A DNA stretch of 64,000 nt, taken from NCBI RefSeq assembly GCF_965221685.1, contig NZ_OZ244907.1. The stretch is one strand, 5' to 3'. The DNA comes from Palauibacter sp022826685 (GTDB taxonomy: Bacteria; Gemmatimonadota; Gemmatimonadetes; Palauibacterales; Palauibacteraceae). Each line of letters starts with the position of its first letter. Position 1 is the first letter of the stretch. The translations under genes and the position numbers were made by a program. Positions 8,727-17,669 of this stretch are shown here, piece after piece. The notes below the pieces were generated by a model. The model was given only the letters and a program-made list of their open reading frames with translations. It was not told the origin of the DNA and did not search any database.

Positions 8727-10004
8727 TCAGAGCCGCGAAAGGACGTCGACGAGGTCCTCGGAAGGTTCGACGCGGCGGCCGGGAAAACCGGCCTGCAGCT
8801 CGGAGAGGCTCACGTCGTCGAGGAAGATTTCCGCGTCGTTCAGCGCCTGCGCGGAGAAGAGGGCCACGTCGAAATCCCCCGCGTCGCGGAGCGCGTTCCG
8901 GTGATCCGCGCCCGGCAGCAGGCCGGCCGTCGTGACCATCGGCCCGTACAGTGTGTTCTCGACCGCGACCGCGGACACCTCGGCGCCGGTGCGCTTCGCG
9001 ATGCGGCCCGCAAGACGGGTCATCGTGGGGCCCATTGACGTCCCGGTGAGCGCGACGACCCTGCGCCCCTCCAGCGGGCCGAGCGCCTCCAGCTGTCCGG
9101 TCACCCGGTCCGTCAGGGTGGAGATCGCGCCGACGCCGTTGCTCTCGAGTTCGTGATCGTCGAAGTACGCCGCGCCGGGAGGCTCGAGTCCCGCCTGCAG
9201 GTACATCTCGTCGGCGGCGTAGCACCACCCCTGTCCCCGCTCCGCCAGCGCCCGTTCGCGGATCGCGTCGACGTCGTCGAGCGCCTGGCGACATTCCCCG
9301 GGCGTGAGGGTCCGCCCGCCCAGCGCTGCGTTCCACGAAGTCAGGCCCACGGGGACGATGGAAAGCGACCGGATCGCGTCGCCGCGGCGATAGAGGTCTT
9401 CGATCGTGCGCGTCAGGTGTTCGCCGTCGTTCACCTCCGGACAGAGGACGACCTGCGCGTGGACGACGATGCGGCCCTCGGACAGCCGGTCGAGATCGTG
9501 CCCGATGTTCGCGCTCCGGGGGTTCTTCAGCATTCGGAGCCGGACCGCCGGGTCCGTCGAGTGGACGCTCACGTAGAGTGGGGACAGTCGCTGTTCGAAT
9601 ATCCGGTCCCAGTCATCCGGACGCAGGTTCGTCAGCGTGATGTAGTGGCCGTGAAGGAAGGACAGTCGATAGTCGTCATCCTTCACATAGAGGGGCGCCC
9701 GAAGCTTGTCGAGTTTCGGGTTTCCCTTCACGAAGCAGAACGGGCACGCGTTGGTGCAGCGGCGGATCTTGTCGGGTTCCGGGACGATCCCGAGGGGTTC
9801 GTCCTGGGGCTTCTCGATCTCGAACAGAAACCGCTCGCCGGTCTGCTGTTCGGCCAGCACCCGGAGTTCGGGTTCCGCCTGATGAAACAGAAGGTCGAGG
9901 CTGTCCCGGACGGGCTTGCCGTTGATCTCGAGCACGGCGAGGCCCGCCGGCAACTCGAGGTCGGCGGCGATCGACCCCGGCTTGACGCTGGCGATTCGAA
10001 TCAT
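8727..10004 (-). CDS. PDZ / radical SAM / DUF512 protein of unknown function
   Basis: This encodes 425 residues with an ATG start. The order is an N-terminal PDZ-like segment (about 1-80, with VKPGSIAADLELPAG and LEINGKPVRDSLDLLF), a radical SAM-like core with cluster motif CTNACPFC (Cx3Cx2C) near residue 87, and a C-terminal DUF512 domain. The core also holds RAPLYVKDDDYRLSFLHGHY and LSPLYVSVHSTDP. These proteins occur beside der in Clostridia and in cyanobacteria. They have been guessed to be Fe-S enzymes, but no reaction is known. The immediate link to der repeats the Firmicutes arrangement and hints at a ribosome- or translation-linked role (inference). Confidence 0.85.
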   Translation of the reverse strand: MIRIASVKPGSIAADLELPAGLAVLEINGKPVRDSLDLLFHQAEPELRVLAEQQTGERFLFEIEKPQDEPLGIVPEPDKIRRCTNACPFCFVKGNPKLDKLRAPLYVKDDDYRLSFLHGHYITLTNLRPDDWDRIFEQRLSPLYVSVHSTDPAVRLRMLKNPRSANIGHDLDRLSEGRIVVHAQVVLCPEVNDGEHLTRTIEDLYRRGDAIRSLSIVPVGLTSWNAALGGRTLTPGECRQALDDVDAIRERALAERGQGWCYAADEMYLQAGLEPPGAAYFDDHELESNGVGAISTLTDRVTGQLEALGPLEGRRVVALTGTSMGPTMTRLAGRIAKRTGAEVSAVAVENTLYGPMVTTAGLLPGADHRNALRDAGDFDVALFSAQALNDAEIFLDDVSLSELQAGFPGRRVEPSEDLVDVLSRL

Positions 10005-10029
10005 GGTCTCGCGCGTGGCGCTACCGCAG

Positions 10030-10081
10030 GCGGGCCGCCTCCACTCTCCGGGAGCGGCCCGCCACGGCCCGCGAGCGGGCG
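10030..10081 (-). terminator. Two GC-rich hairpins between the TPR gene and the DUF512 gene
   Basis: A perfect 9-base inverted repeat (10030-10038 with 10054-10062, 15-base loop) is followed by a second inverted repeat GCCCGC/GCGGGC around 10068-10081. They sit in the 78-base gap just after the stop of the minus-strand TPR gene. No T tract follows, so this could be an attenuator, an mRNA 3'-end stabiliser or a Rho-assisted site rather than a classical intrinsic terminator. Confidence 0.4.
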
Positions 10082-10082
10082 G

Positions 10083-11402
10083 TCAGCCCTCGATCGTCCC
10101 GTACCGGAACCCGGCCAGGGGCACGTCGGACTGGAGCTCGAAGGTGAAGCCGCCGGAGTCGGCGTCGAAGGTCTGCGTGTGCTCCGTGACGACCTGCCCG
10201 CCGGCATCGACGAACTCGAACCTCAGCTGCAGCGTGCCGGAGGCGGTGCGGTTCGTGAAGGTGATCTGCACGATGTACCGGCCGTTGGCCGCGGCGGCCA
10301 TTTGTGCGAACGTGACGGAGAGCGGCAGCTGCTGCTCCTCCCCCATGACCTCCATCGCCCGATCGTTCATGTCGGCGCGGCCGAGCGCCTGGAAGTGCAG
10401 CTGGTGAGCCAGCGCGTCGTAGGGATACCACTGCGTCAGGGTGTCCGCGAGCGCGACGACGGGACCCGGACGGCCGGACTGGATGGAAGCGTTGACGAAG
10501 TTCTCCATCGCTTCCTTGTTGTGGGGATTCCCCTCGCGAGCCCTCCCGAACGCGGTGGCCGCATCCGAGAAGTTCTGCGCGTTGTAGAACCCCACCCCGA
10601 CTTCGAGCCACTGCTGGTACGTCAGGTCGGTGCGCTCGAGGGTCTCGGCATAGATCGCCGAAGACTCATCGGTCTGCCCCTGATCGGCCAGGACTCCCGC
10701 ATACCGGATCTGGATCACGACATCGTCGGGGTACCTGCCGAGGTAGTCGGCGAAGGTCTGGATGGCTTCGTCCGCCCGGCCTTCCGCCACCAGCATGTCG
10801 CCGAGTCCGCGGACGGCGCTCTGCAACGACTCGGCGTCCGCATCGGGAATGTCCGCGGCGAGCGCGGCCTGGTACGTCTCGATCGCGCCCGCGTTGTCTC
10901 CCATCTGTGACTGCAGGAGCGCCGCATTGCTGTACGTGCGGAGGTCGGGCTTGAAGTCGTTCGCGAGCATGAAGGCGTCGAGCGCCGCTTCGTTGTCGGA
11001 TGCGCTGTAGGCCGTCACGCCCTGGTTGTAGAGCCGGACCCAGCCGTTGTAGCGCTGTGCCTCGCCGTGCATCATGCACTCGGGCGCCGCGGTCGCGTCG
11101 TAGCGGTCGAGAAACTCCACCGCATCCCGGAAGTTGCCGAGGCCTATCTGAACCTGTGCGCCCAGCAGGGGAACGACCGGATTATCGCTATCCAGATCCG
11201 CGCTGAGCGCCTCCCACGCATCCATCAGGATCGTCAGGCTGTCCCCGGCCGTGGCCGCGTCGGTGAGTCTCTGGATCGCTTCGGAAGCCGTGGCGGCCGC
11301 GCTGTTCGCGTCGAACTCGCATTCCTGCCCGAAGAGTCCCGCGGACGTGAAGATCGACGCCAGGGCCGCGGCAGTCGCCGTCCTCGCGCCAGTACGCACC
11401 AT
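10083..11402 (-). CDS. Exported TPR-repeat protein
   Basis: This encodes 439 residues from the ATG at 11402, which has GAGAG nine bases upstream; an in-frame ATG at 11411 adds three residues. The N-terminus looks like a signal peptide (basic start, Ala-rich core, cleavage near SAGLFGQ). A long TPR array follows, about residues 60-340, with recurrent Ala-Leu-Tyr-Pro helix pairs such as AIETYQAALAADIP. The last 90 residues are beta-rich (GRYIVQITFTNRTAS). It is probably a periplasmic scaffold; no partner can be named. It lies 92 bases after thrC and is followed by GC-rich hairpins. In-frame extension upstream runs through thrC antiphase and is not coding. Confidence 0.8.
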   Translation of the reverse strand: MVRTGARTATAAALASIFTSAGLFGQECEFDANSAAATASEAIQRLTDAATAGDSLTILMDAWEALSADLDSDNPVVPLLGAQVQIGLGNFRDAVEFLDRYDATAAPECMMHGEAQRYNGWVRLYNQGVTAYSASDNEAALDAFMLANDFKPDLRTYSNAALLQSQMGDNAGAIETYQAALAADIPDADAESLQSAVRGLGDMLVAEGRADEAIQTFADYLGRYPDDVVIQIRYAGVLADQGQTDESSAIYAETLERTDLTYQQWLEVGVGFYNAQNFSDAATAFGRAREGNPHNKEAMENFVNASIQSGRPGPVVALADTLTQWYPYDALAHQLHFQALGRADMNDRAMEVMGEEQQLPLSVTFAQMAAAANGRYIVQITFTNRTASGTLQLRFEFVDAGGQVVTEHTQTFDADSGGFTFELQSDVPLAGFRYGTIEG

Positions 11403-11494
11403 GTTCAACATCTCTCTGAACCCCTGTTTTTGTTTACAGTCCTGGACCGCGCCAAGATAGCCGGAAGGCTGCCTCGGCGCACGAACGCAGGCTG

Positions 11495-12628
11495 CTAATA
11501 CGTGAGCAGATGCGCGGTGTTGAAGAGGACGACCGTTTCCCCATCGCGCAGCTCTCCCGATCGCCGGAGTTCGCGCGCCCCGGCGAGGGTGGCTCCGCCT
11601 TCGATCGAGGCCCCCACGCCGGCGGCGCCGAGTGCGAGGGCCCCGTCCTTCATCGCCTCGTCGGAAACGGCGACTCCGCCTCCGCCCGATTCGCGGATGG
11701 CTTCGAGCATCAGGAAGTCTCCGAGCGCTCCCGGCACCCGGAGTCCCCACGCCTCGGTCGAGGCGTTCCGCCACGGCTCGGCATACGTCTCGCCCGCGGC
11801 GTGCGCGCGCACGATGGGCGCGCAGCCCGTGCCCTGCACGGCGTAGAGGCGCGTGTCCCCGTCGATCAGGCCCAGTTCCCGCAGTTCCGCCAGCGTCTTG
11901 GCGCTGCCGATGAGGCCGGTGCCGCCGCCGGTGGGGTAGACGATGGCGTCGGGCGCCCGCCAGCCGAGCGCTTCGACGATCTCGAGCATCATCGTCTTCT
12001 TTCCCTCGATCCGGTAGGGCTCCTTGAGCGTGGAGATGTTGAACGCGCCCGTTTCGGCGCCGTACTCGGCGGAGAGGCGGCCGCATTCGTCGATGAGCCC
12101 GTCGACCCGGACGATGTCGGCGCCGTAGTGCTCGCAGCGCCGGGCGACGCCCTCCGGCGTGTCCTCCGGGATGAAGAGACGACAGGGCACTCCCGCGCGC
12201 GCCGCGTAGGCCGCGAGGGCCGCTCCGGCGTTGCCCGCGCTCGGGATGACGAGGTCGGTCGCCCCCTCGTGCACCGCCCGCGTGACGGCGGCGCACAGGC
12301 CGCGGTCCTTGAAGCTCCCCGTGGGGTTGAGGCCCTCGTCCTTCACGAGAAGGGTCAGGCCCTCGAACTCCCCTCCGACCTCGATCTCGAACAGGGGCGT
12401 GCCGCCTTCGCCCAGCGTCACCGGGTCCTCGTCGGGCTCGATGGGCATGATCTCCCGAAAACGCCACATGCCGCCCTGTCGCCCGGCCCATGCCTGCCGC
12501 AGCGCTTCGCCGTCCAGGGCTGCGAGGTCGTACCGCGCCAGCAGCGGCTTCCCGCAGTCGGGGCACACCGTGGCGAGCCCCCGCGCGACGGGTTGCCCGC
12601 AGAGACCGCATTCAAGGCGCCAACTCAT
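11495..12628 (-). CDS. thrC: Threonine synthase
   Basis: Threonine synthase is a pyridoxal-phosphate enzyme converting O-phosphohomoserine to threonine. The PLP lysine motif is NPTGSFKDRG, SAGNAGAALAAYAA binds the phosphate, and YPTGGGTGLIG lies later. An N-terminal zinc-ribbon-like segment with two Cys pairs (CGLCGQ and CPDCGK) marks the long archaeal/Gram-positive type. It has 377 residues; the ATG is preceded by a strong AAGGAGGA. Related PLP enzymes (threonine dehydratase, cysteate synthase) share the fold, but the zinc ribbon and motif set favour ThrC. It follows gltX by 12 bases. Confidence 0.9.
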   Translation of the reverse strand: MSWRLECGLCGQPVARGLATVCPDCGKPLLARYDLAALDGEALRQAWAGRQGGMWRFREIMPIEPDEDPVTLGEGGTPLFEIEVGGEFEGLTLLVKDEGLNPTGSFKDRGLCAAVTRAVHEGATDLVIPSAGNAGAALAAYAARAGVPCRLFIPEDTPEGVARRCEHYGADIVRVDGLIDECGRLSAEYGAETGAFNISTLKEPYRIEGKKTMMLEIVEALGWRAPDAIVYPTGGGTGLIGSAKTLAELRELGLIDGDTRLYAVQGTGCAPIVRAHAAGETYAEPWRNASTEAWGLRVPGALGDFLMLEAIRESGGGGVAVSDEAMKDGALALGAAGVGASIEGGATLAGARELRRSGELRDGETVVLFNTAHLLTY

Positions 12629-12640
12629 ACGCTTCCTCCT

Positions 12641-14008
12641 TCAGATCGGATCTCCGCCCGCGCCGTCGCCCCCCGCGGCCGGCGCGGACGGCATCGCGGA
12701 CGCGAGCCGGGACAGCGTGCGCTCCCGTCCGAGCGCGTAGGCGACCTCGCCGAGGTCGGGTCCGTGAAGCTGCCCGGTCAGGGCGACCCGGACGGGCGGA
12801 AAGAAGGTACGCCCCGCGAGGCCGGCGTCACGCATCGCGCCGCGGAGCGCCGCGGCGAGGGGTTCGGGTCGCCACGCCGTGTCGGCCCACGCCGCGTGGG
12901 CGAGGCGGATCGCGGTCTCGGACGCGGGGGCGGAGAGCAATTCCCGCGCGGCGGACCCGCCGGTCTCCGGCGCGCGGTAGATCGGCTCGACCTCGGACGT
13001 GACGTCGGAGAGGAGACGCGTGCGCTTGGCGAAGACCTCCGCCGCGCGACGGAGATCGGCGTCGTCCAGCCCCAGCCCCTCCACGTCGAGCCGCGGCGCC
13101 CAATCGCGGGCCAGCCGCTCGGCGGGTTCCGCCCGCAGGTGCTGTCCGGAGAGCCAGGTCATCTTCTCCTCGTCCACCTCGGCATCGGCCGCTCCCAGCC
13201 GGTCGAGGTCGATTCGCTCCACGAGCGCCTCCCGGCTCAGGAACTCCTCCCCGTCTTCCGAGGACCACGAGAGGAGCGACAGGTAGTTGAGCACTGCGTC
13301 CGGATGGAACCCCCGCTCCCGGTAGTCGAGGACCCCGGCCGCCCCGCGTCGCTTGGCGAGCTTCCCTCCCCCGGGGGCGAGGACGGTCGGGATGTGGACG
13401 AACGCGGGCGGCTCGACCCCGAAGGCCCGGTACAGGAGAACCTGCTTGGGTGTGTTCGAGAGATGGCCCACGCCCCGGATCACGTGGCTGATCTCCATCT
13501 CGATGTCATCCACCGCGACCGCGAAGTTGTAGGTGGGCCGCCCGTCGCTCCGCACGAGGACGAGGTCCCCCAGGTCCTCCCCATCGATCGCGAGGGTGCC
13601 CTTCAGGAGGTCCGTGAACTCGACGGGCCCGGGTTCGATGCGAAGCCGAATGGCGGCTTCCCCTCGGCGGCGGAACGCTTTCCCCGATTCCAGCAACTCC
13701 CCCGCGCGGGCCCGATGGCGTTCGGCGCGCGCCAACTGGCGGTATGGCGGGAACGGCCCTCCCTCCCGCGGTCCCTCGTCCGGCGAGATCCCGAGCCAGT
13801 CGAGCGCCTCGTAGATCATCTCCTCTCCGCCCGGCACGGCGCGCTCGGTGTCCGTGTCCTCGAGGCGGAGCACGAAGGCGCCGCCATGCCGTCGCGCGAA
13901 GAGCCAGTTCAGAATCGCGGTGCGCGCGTTGCCCAGGTGGAGGGCTCCGGTCGGGCTCGGGGCGAACCGGGTTCGGATCCGCGTCGTCGAAGCGGTCGGA
14001 GGGGTCAT
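12641..14008 (-). CDS. gltX: Glutamyl-tRNA synthetase
   Basis: This class I aminoacyl-tRNA synthetase charges tRNA-Glu. The HIGH-type motif appears as APSPTGALHLGNARTAI and the KMSKS-type loop as KLAKRRGAAG; the signature RLEDTDTERAV lies between. It has 455 residues, with an ATG in an ATGA overlap with the small zinc-ribbon gene, which excludes the longer upstream extension. No separate Gln-tRNA synthetase or GatCAB is in the window, so discriminating or non-discriminating type cannot be decided. The protein is slightly shorter than the roughly 470-490 usual, with a compact C-terminal anticodon domain. Confidence 0.94.
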   Translation of the reverse strand: MTPPTASTTRIRTRFAPSPTGALHLGNARTAILNWLFARRHGGAFVLRLEDTDTERAVPGGEEMIYEALDWLGISPDEGPREGGPFPPYRQLARAERHRARAGELLESGKAFRRRGEAAIRLRIEPGPVEFTDLLKGTLAIDGEDLGDLVLVRSDGRPTYNFAVAVDDIEMEISHVIRGVGHLSNTPKQVLLYRAFGVEPPAFVHIPTVLAPGGGKLAKRRGAAGVLDYRERGFHPDAVLNYLSLLSWSSEDGEEFLSREALVERIDLDRLGAADAEVDEEKMTWLSGQHLRAEPAERLARDWAPRLDVEGLGLDDADLRRAAEVFAKRTRLLSDVTSEVEPIYRAPETGGSAARELLSAPASETAIRLAHAAWADTAWRPEPLAAALRGAMRDAGLAGRTFFPPVRVALTGQLHGPDLGEVAYALGRERTLSRLASAMPSAPAAGGDGAGGDPI

Positions 14009-14193
14009 GACGCCTCTTCTTCCGCCTGGAAGCCGACGCAACGCAGCACGGGCAGCGTCGGATAGCGCCGAAAGCGCGCGTCGTGGCGCGAGAGTCGGCA
14101 GAGGAGGAAGGCGGATCCGCGGTCGCTCCGGATCCAGCGGCGGTGACGGCAGCGCGCGCACAGGCCCGCCGGGGGACGTCCGCCGCGCATCAC
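14005..14193 (-). CDS. Small zinc-ribbon-like protein (about 61-62 aa)
   Basis: A short gene wedged between uvrC and gltX, overlapping both by a few bases. The start is the GTG at 14193 or the adjacent ATG at 14190 inside GTGATG, and the end shares ATGA with gltX. It carries CARCRHRRWIRSDRGSAFLL, then LCRLS, and a final LPVLRCVGF, giving four Cys arranged as one CxxC plus two singles, probably one zinc site. Small proteins with a similar CxxCxHxR...SxRGS...LC pattern are, as far as I recall, annotated as hypothetical in several phyla. Precise 4-base overlaps on both sides argue for real coding. Function is unknown. Confidence 0.65.
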   Translation of the reverse strand: MMRGGRPPAGLCARCRHRRWIRSDRGSAFLLCRLSRHDARFRRYPTLPVLRCVGFQAEEEAS

Positions 14194-16094
14194 GAGGCGG
14201 CTCTCCCGCCCGGATCCTCCTCGTGGAGGGCAGCGAGGATCGACGTTGCGGTCGCCTGGCCGATCCCGGGCGTGCGCGCGAGCTGCGCGGGCGTGGCCCG
14301 CCGGATGAGGTCGAGGCTGCCGAACCGCTCCAGCAGACGCTGCTCGCGCTCCGGTCCCACCCCCGGGATCTCGCTGAGCCTCGATCTGAGGGCCCGCCGG
14401 CGGCGCAGCGTCCGGTTGTACCGGAGCGCAAAGCGATGAGCCTCGTCGCGCGCCCGCTGCAGCCAGTGCAACCCCGGGTCGGCGCGCGGAAGCCGCAACG
14501 GGGTCGGCGTCCCGGGCCGGAACACCTCCTCTTCGCGCTTCGCGAGGGCCACAGTGGGCAGGTCGGAGACGCCCGCGCCGTCCATGGCCTGCCGCGCGGC
14601 GGAGAGCTGTCCCCTGCCCCCGTCCACGACGACGAGGTCCGGCAGGGCGCCCCCCTCCCGGACGCGGCGGTCGAAGTAGCGCGAGACGATCTCCTGCATC
14701 ATCGCGTAGTCATCGGTCTGTCCCTCCTCCGAGTCCCGGATCCGGAACTTTCGGTACTCGTCCTTGTGCGGCCGTCCGTCCCGGAGCCAGACGCAACTCC
14801 CGACCGATTCACGGCCCGCGAGCGTCGACACATCGAAGCAGACGATGTCCCGCGCCGGCGCCTCCAGCTCGAGCGCCTCCGCGAGCCGCGCCGCGGCGGG
14901 CGAAGGTCCCGCGGCCTCGACGCCGGTGCCCGCCTCCTCTCCCTTCTCCACCCGGTCCCGCTCCAGCACGTGCGCCGCGTTCCGGCTCGCGGCCCGCGTC
15001 AGCTCCAGCCTCGGCCCGCGCGCCGGCACCCGGATGCGAAAGCGGTGGCTGGCGACGCCCGAAAGGTACTCCTCCACGAGATCCTGCTCGTCGAACGGCT
15101 CCTGCACGAGGAGTTCCGAGGGGACATCGTCCGCCTGGCGCAGATAGTACCCCTTCACCAGGGCCCCGAGCACGGCTTCGTCCGGTTCGTCCCCGACGTT
15201 CGCGAGATAGTGGATCCGGCGGCCGACGAGCCTTCCCTCCCGCACCTTCAGCACGACCCCGCACACCGCTCCGTCCGCCGGCCGGCGCGCGAATCCGATC
15301 ACGTCGCGACTCCCGCCCCGGGGGTCGATCGCGGCCTGCCGGCTCTCCAGTTGATCGAGGCCGCGCAGGACATCCCTCAACTCCCCCGCCCGTTCATAGT
15401 CCAGCGCTTCGGCGGCCTCCGCCATCCGGCGCTCCACCGAGCGCCTGACAGCCCCCGTGCGCCCGCCGAGGATCTCGAGGATCTCGTCGATCATCGTCCG
15501 ATAGTCCGCTTCGGACTGGAGGCCCGCGCACGGCGCCTTGCAGCGCCCGATGTGATAGTCCAGACAGGGTCGGGGCGGAAGCTCTGCCGGCATCCGGTAG
15601 TGGCACGACCGCACGGTGTACATCTTCTTGATCGCCCGCAGCGCCCGGCGCATCGCGCCGACGTCGGTGAAGGGGCCCACGTACCGCGAGCCGTCATCCC
15701 TCAGCCGGCGCGTCACGAAGATCCGCGGGAAGGGCTCCTTGATCGTGACTTTGATGTACGGATAGCTCTTGTCGTCGCGGAGCTGGATGTTGAAGCGCGG
15801 ACCGAACTCGCGGATGAGGTTCCACTCGAGGAGGAGCGCTTCGGCTTCCGAGCGCACGGGAAAGGTCTCGATGCTGTCGATCTCCCGCACGAGGCGGATG
15901 ACCTTCACGGAGCGGCTCGCGTCGGCGCCGAAGTAGGAGGCGACGCGCGAACGGAGCGATTTCGCCTTTCCCACGTAGAGGACTTCCCCCGCCGCATCGC
16001 GAAACAGGTACACCCCCGGCTCGTGGTCCAGCCCCCGCGCCTGCTGGCGAAGCGCGTCGAGATCCGGTCTTTGGGCTCCTCCCTCCCCGCTCAC
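14190..16094 (-). CDS. uvrC: Excinuclease ABC subunit C
   Basis: UvrC makes both incisions in nucleotide excision repair once UvrB is loaded at damage. Domains in order: GIY-YIG nuclease (GVYLFRDAAGEVLYVGKAKS, about 27-46), a Cys-containing stretch (CLDYHIGRCKAPCAG), a UVR motif for UvrB contact (ALDYERAGELRD), an RNase H-like nuclease half (CFDVSTLAGRESVGS and VVVDGGRGQLSAA), and two helix-hairpin-helix motifs at the end (IPGVGPEREQRLL, TPGIGQATATSIL). It has 634 residues, starting with GTG in a GTGA overlap with murJ. Complete and typical. Confidence 0.95.
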   Translation of the reverse strand: MSGEGGAQRPDLDALRQQARGLDHEPGVYLFRDAAGEVLYVGKAKSLRSRVASYFGADASRSVKVIRLVREIDSIETFPVRSEAEALLLEWNLIREFGPRFNIQLRDDKSYPYIKVTIKEPFPRIFVTRRLRDDGSRYVGPFTDVGAMRRALRAIKKMYTVRSCHYRMPAELPPRPCLDYHIGRCKAPCAGLQSEADYRTMIDEILEILGGRTGAVRRSVERRMAEAAEALDYERAGELRDVLRGLDQLESRQAAIDPRGGSRDVIGFARRPADGAVCGVVLKVREGRLVGRRIHYLANVGDEPDEAVLGALVKGYYLRQADDVPSELLVQEPFDEQDLVEEYLSGVASHRFRIRVPARGPRLELTRAASRNAAHVLERDRVEKGEEAGTGVEAAGPSPAAARLAEALELEAPARDIVCFDVSTLAGRESVGSCVWLRDGRPHKDEYRKFRIRDSEEGQTDDYAMMQEIVSRYFDRRVREGGALPDLVVVDGGRGQLSAARQAMDGAGVSDLPTVALAKREEEVFRPGTPTPLRLPRADPGLHWLQRARDEAHRFALRYNRTLRRRRALRSRLSEIPGVGPEREQRLLERFGSLDLIRRATPAQLARTPGIGQATATSILAALHEEDPGGRAAS

Positions 16095-17668
16095 TCCCCA
16101 CCCTCCGCCGGTGGGGGCTCCCCAACGGTCCGGAGCCCGGTCGGGAGGCCGGCGCAGCCGGCGTAGCAGAGCCCGCCGGCGACGAGCGCCGCCGCGAGGA
16201 GGGTCGCGTCGCCGAGGAATCCGTCCGGAAGGAGGCCCCCGAGCAGAGAGCGAATCGCCAGGAAGGCGACGCCCGCGAGCCCGGCGCCGACCGCCATGCG
16301 GGCGAGCGAACGCCGCACGGGGCGGAACCACCCGCCCGCGCCCCGCCGCCGCAGGCCGCGCATGAGGAGGACGAGGTTGACCCAGGCGCCGACGGAGCTG
16401 CCGAAGACGAGGCCCGCCGCCGCGCGCAGCCCGAACCCGCGGTCTTCCATCCACAGCGCGGTCGCGGCCCCGATCAGGATGCCGGTTCCCACTCCGGCCA
16501 AGGCGTACTTCACCGGCGTCCGCGTGTCCTGGAGGGCGTGGAACGCGCTCGCGAACAGCTTCGTGAGGCCCGTCGCGACGAGTCCCAGCGCGTAGGCGCC
16601 CAGGCCCCACTGCACGACCGGTACGTGTTCGGCCTGGAAGGCGCCCCGTTCGTAGATGAGCGAGGTCACGACGTCCCCGAGCAGGAGGAGCACGGCGACC
16701 GACGGAAGGATGAAGTAGGCGACCCGCCGCACGCCCGTGGAGAGGTGGAACCGCAGGGCTTCGACCCCCTTCTCGCGGGACATTTCGGGCAGCGCCGCCA
16801 CGGCCACGGAGGCGCCGAACAGCGCCATCGGCACCATGGCGATGCGCTGGGCGAAGTAGATCCCCGTGAGCGCGCCCTCGGCGAGGAGGCTCGCGACGAA
16901 CACATCGGTCAGGCTCGAGAGCTGGAAGATCCCCTGCCCCGCCGCGACGGGCATGGCGTTGCGCGCCACCCGCCGCGTGGGCTCGAAGCGGAGGTCGATT
17001 CGGGGCCGGAGCGTCCCGAGCAGGCGGTACACGGCGGGGAGCTGGACCGCGACCTGCAGTACGCTCCCGATGAGGGTGGACCAGGTGAGCACGACGATGA
17101 GCGGCGCCCAGCCCATCCGCGCCCCCAGCAGGAGGCCGCCGATCTGGGACAGGTTCCAGACGACGGGCGCGACGAAGGGGAGGAAGAAACGGCGGTGGCT
17201 CGTCAGGATTCCGAGGCACCACGCACCGACGATCATCACGCCGGACATGGGGAAGAGGATGCGGACAAGGCGCGTCGTAAGCTCGCTCAGTTCCGCGTCG
17301 TAGCCGGGCGCGAGGATCCCCAGGAGCCAGGGCGCGGCGGCGACGACCGCGGCCACGACGAGAAGGGAGAGGAGGAGGAGGCCGCCCAGCACGCCCTGCG
17401 CGAGCCTCCGTGCCGCGGCCGTTTCGCCCCGCTCGATCAACGAGGAGAACACCGGCACGAAGGAGGCGGAGAGCGCGCCCTCGCTGAGGAGGTTGCGAAA
17501 CGCGTTCGGGATCTTGAGCGCGGCCGCGTAGGCGTCCGTGACCGGCCCGACGCCGAAGGTGGCGGCGATGATGACGTCCCGCAGAAACCCGGTGATGCGG
17601 CTGGCGAGAATACCGGCGGCGACGCGCGTCGCGGAACGGCCCTGCCCCGGCGCCTTCCCCTCGGTCAG
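16091..17668 (-). CDS. murJ: Lipid II flippase MurJ, probable CTG start
   Basis: MurJ exports lipid II across the cytoplasmic membrane for peptidoglycan synthesis. The conserved N-terminal stretch (TDAYAAALKIPNAFRNLLSE, then GALSASFVPVFS) and about 14 membrane segments identify it. No ATG, GTG or TTG occurs in frame before this region: the first canonical codon is a GTG at 17458, which would delete the first helices. The best start is a CTG at 17668 with GGGGAG seven bases upstream, giving 525 residues, the normal length. The preceding gene stops just two bases before this codon. The start is inferred from conservation and spacing only. The gene overlaps uvrC by four bases. Confidence 0.88.
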   Translation of the reverse strand: MTEGKAPGQGRSATRVAAGILASRITGFLRDVIIAATFGVGPVTDAYAAALKIPNAFRNLLSEGALSASFVPVFSSLIERGETAAARRLAQGVLGGLLLLSLLVVAAVVAAAPWLLGILAPGYDAELSELTTRLVRILFPMSGVMIVGAWCLGILTSHRRFFLPFVAPVVWNLSQIGGLLLGARMGWAPLIVVLTWSTLIGSVLQVAVQLPAVYRLLGTLRPRIDLRFEPTRRVARNAMPVAAGQGIFQLSSLTDVFVASLLAEGALTGIYFAQRIAMVPMALFGASVAVAALPEMSREKGVEALRFHLSTGVRRVAYFILPSVAVLLLLGDVVTSLIYERGAFQAEHVPVVQWGLGAYALGLVATGLTKLFASAFHALQDTRTPVKYALAGVGTGILIGAATALWMEDRGFGLRAAAGLVFGSSVGAWVNLVLLMRGLRRRGAGGWFRPVRRSLARMAVGAGLAGVAFLAIRSLLGGLLPDGFLGDATLLAAALVAGGLCYAGCAGLPTGLRTVGEPPPAEGGE

Positions 17669-17669
17669 A

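Noticed and set aside
10083..12611. An 842-codon minus-strand frame spanning the TPR gene and thrC
   Set aside because: The 5' two thirds run antiphase through thrC with Arg/Gly-rich nonsense sequence; only the part from 11402 has protein character and a signal peptide.
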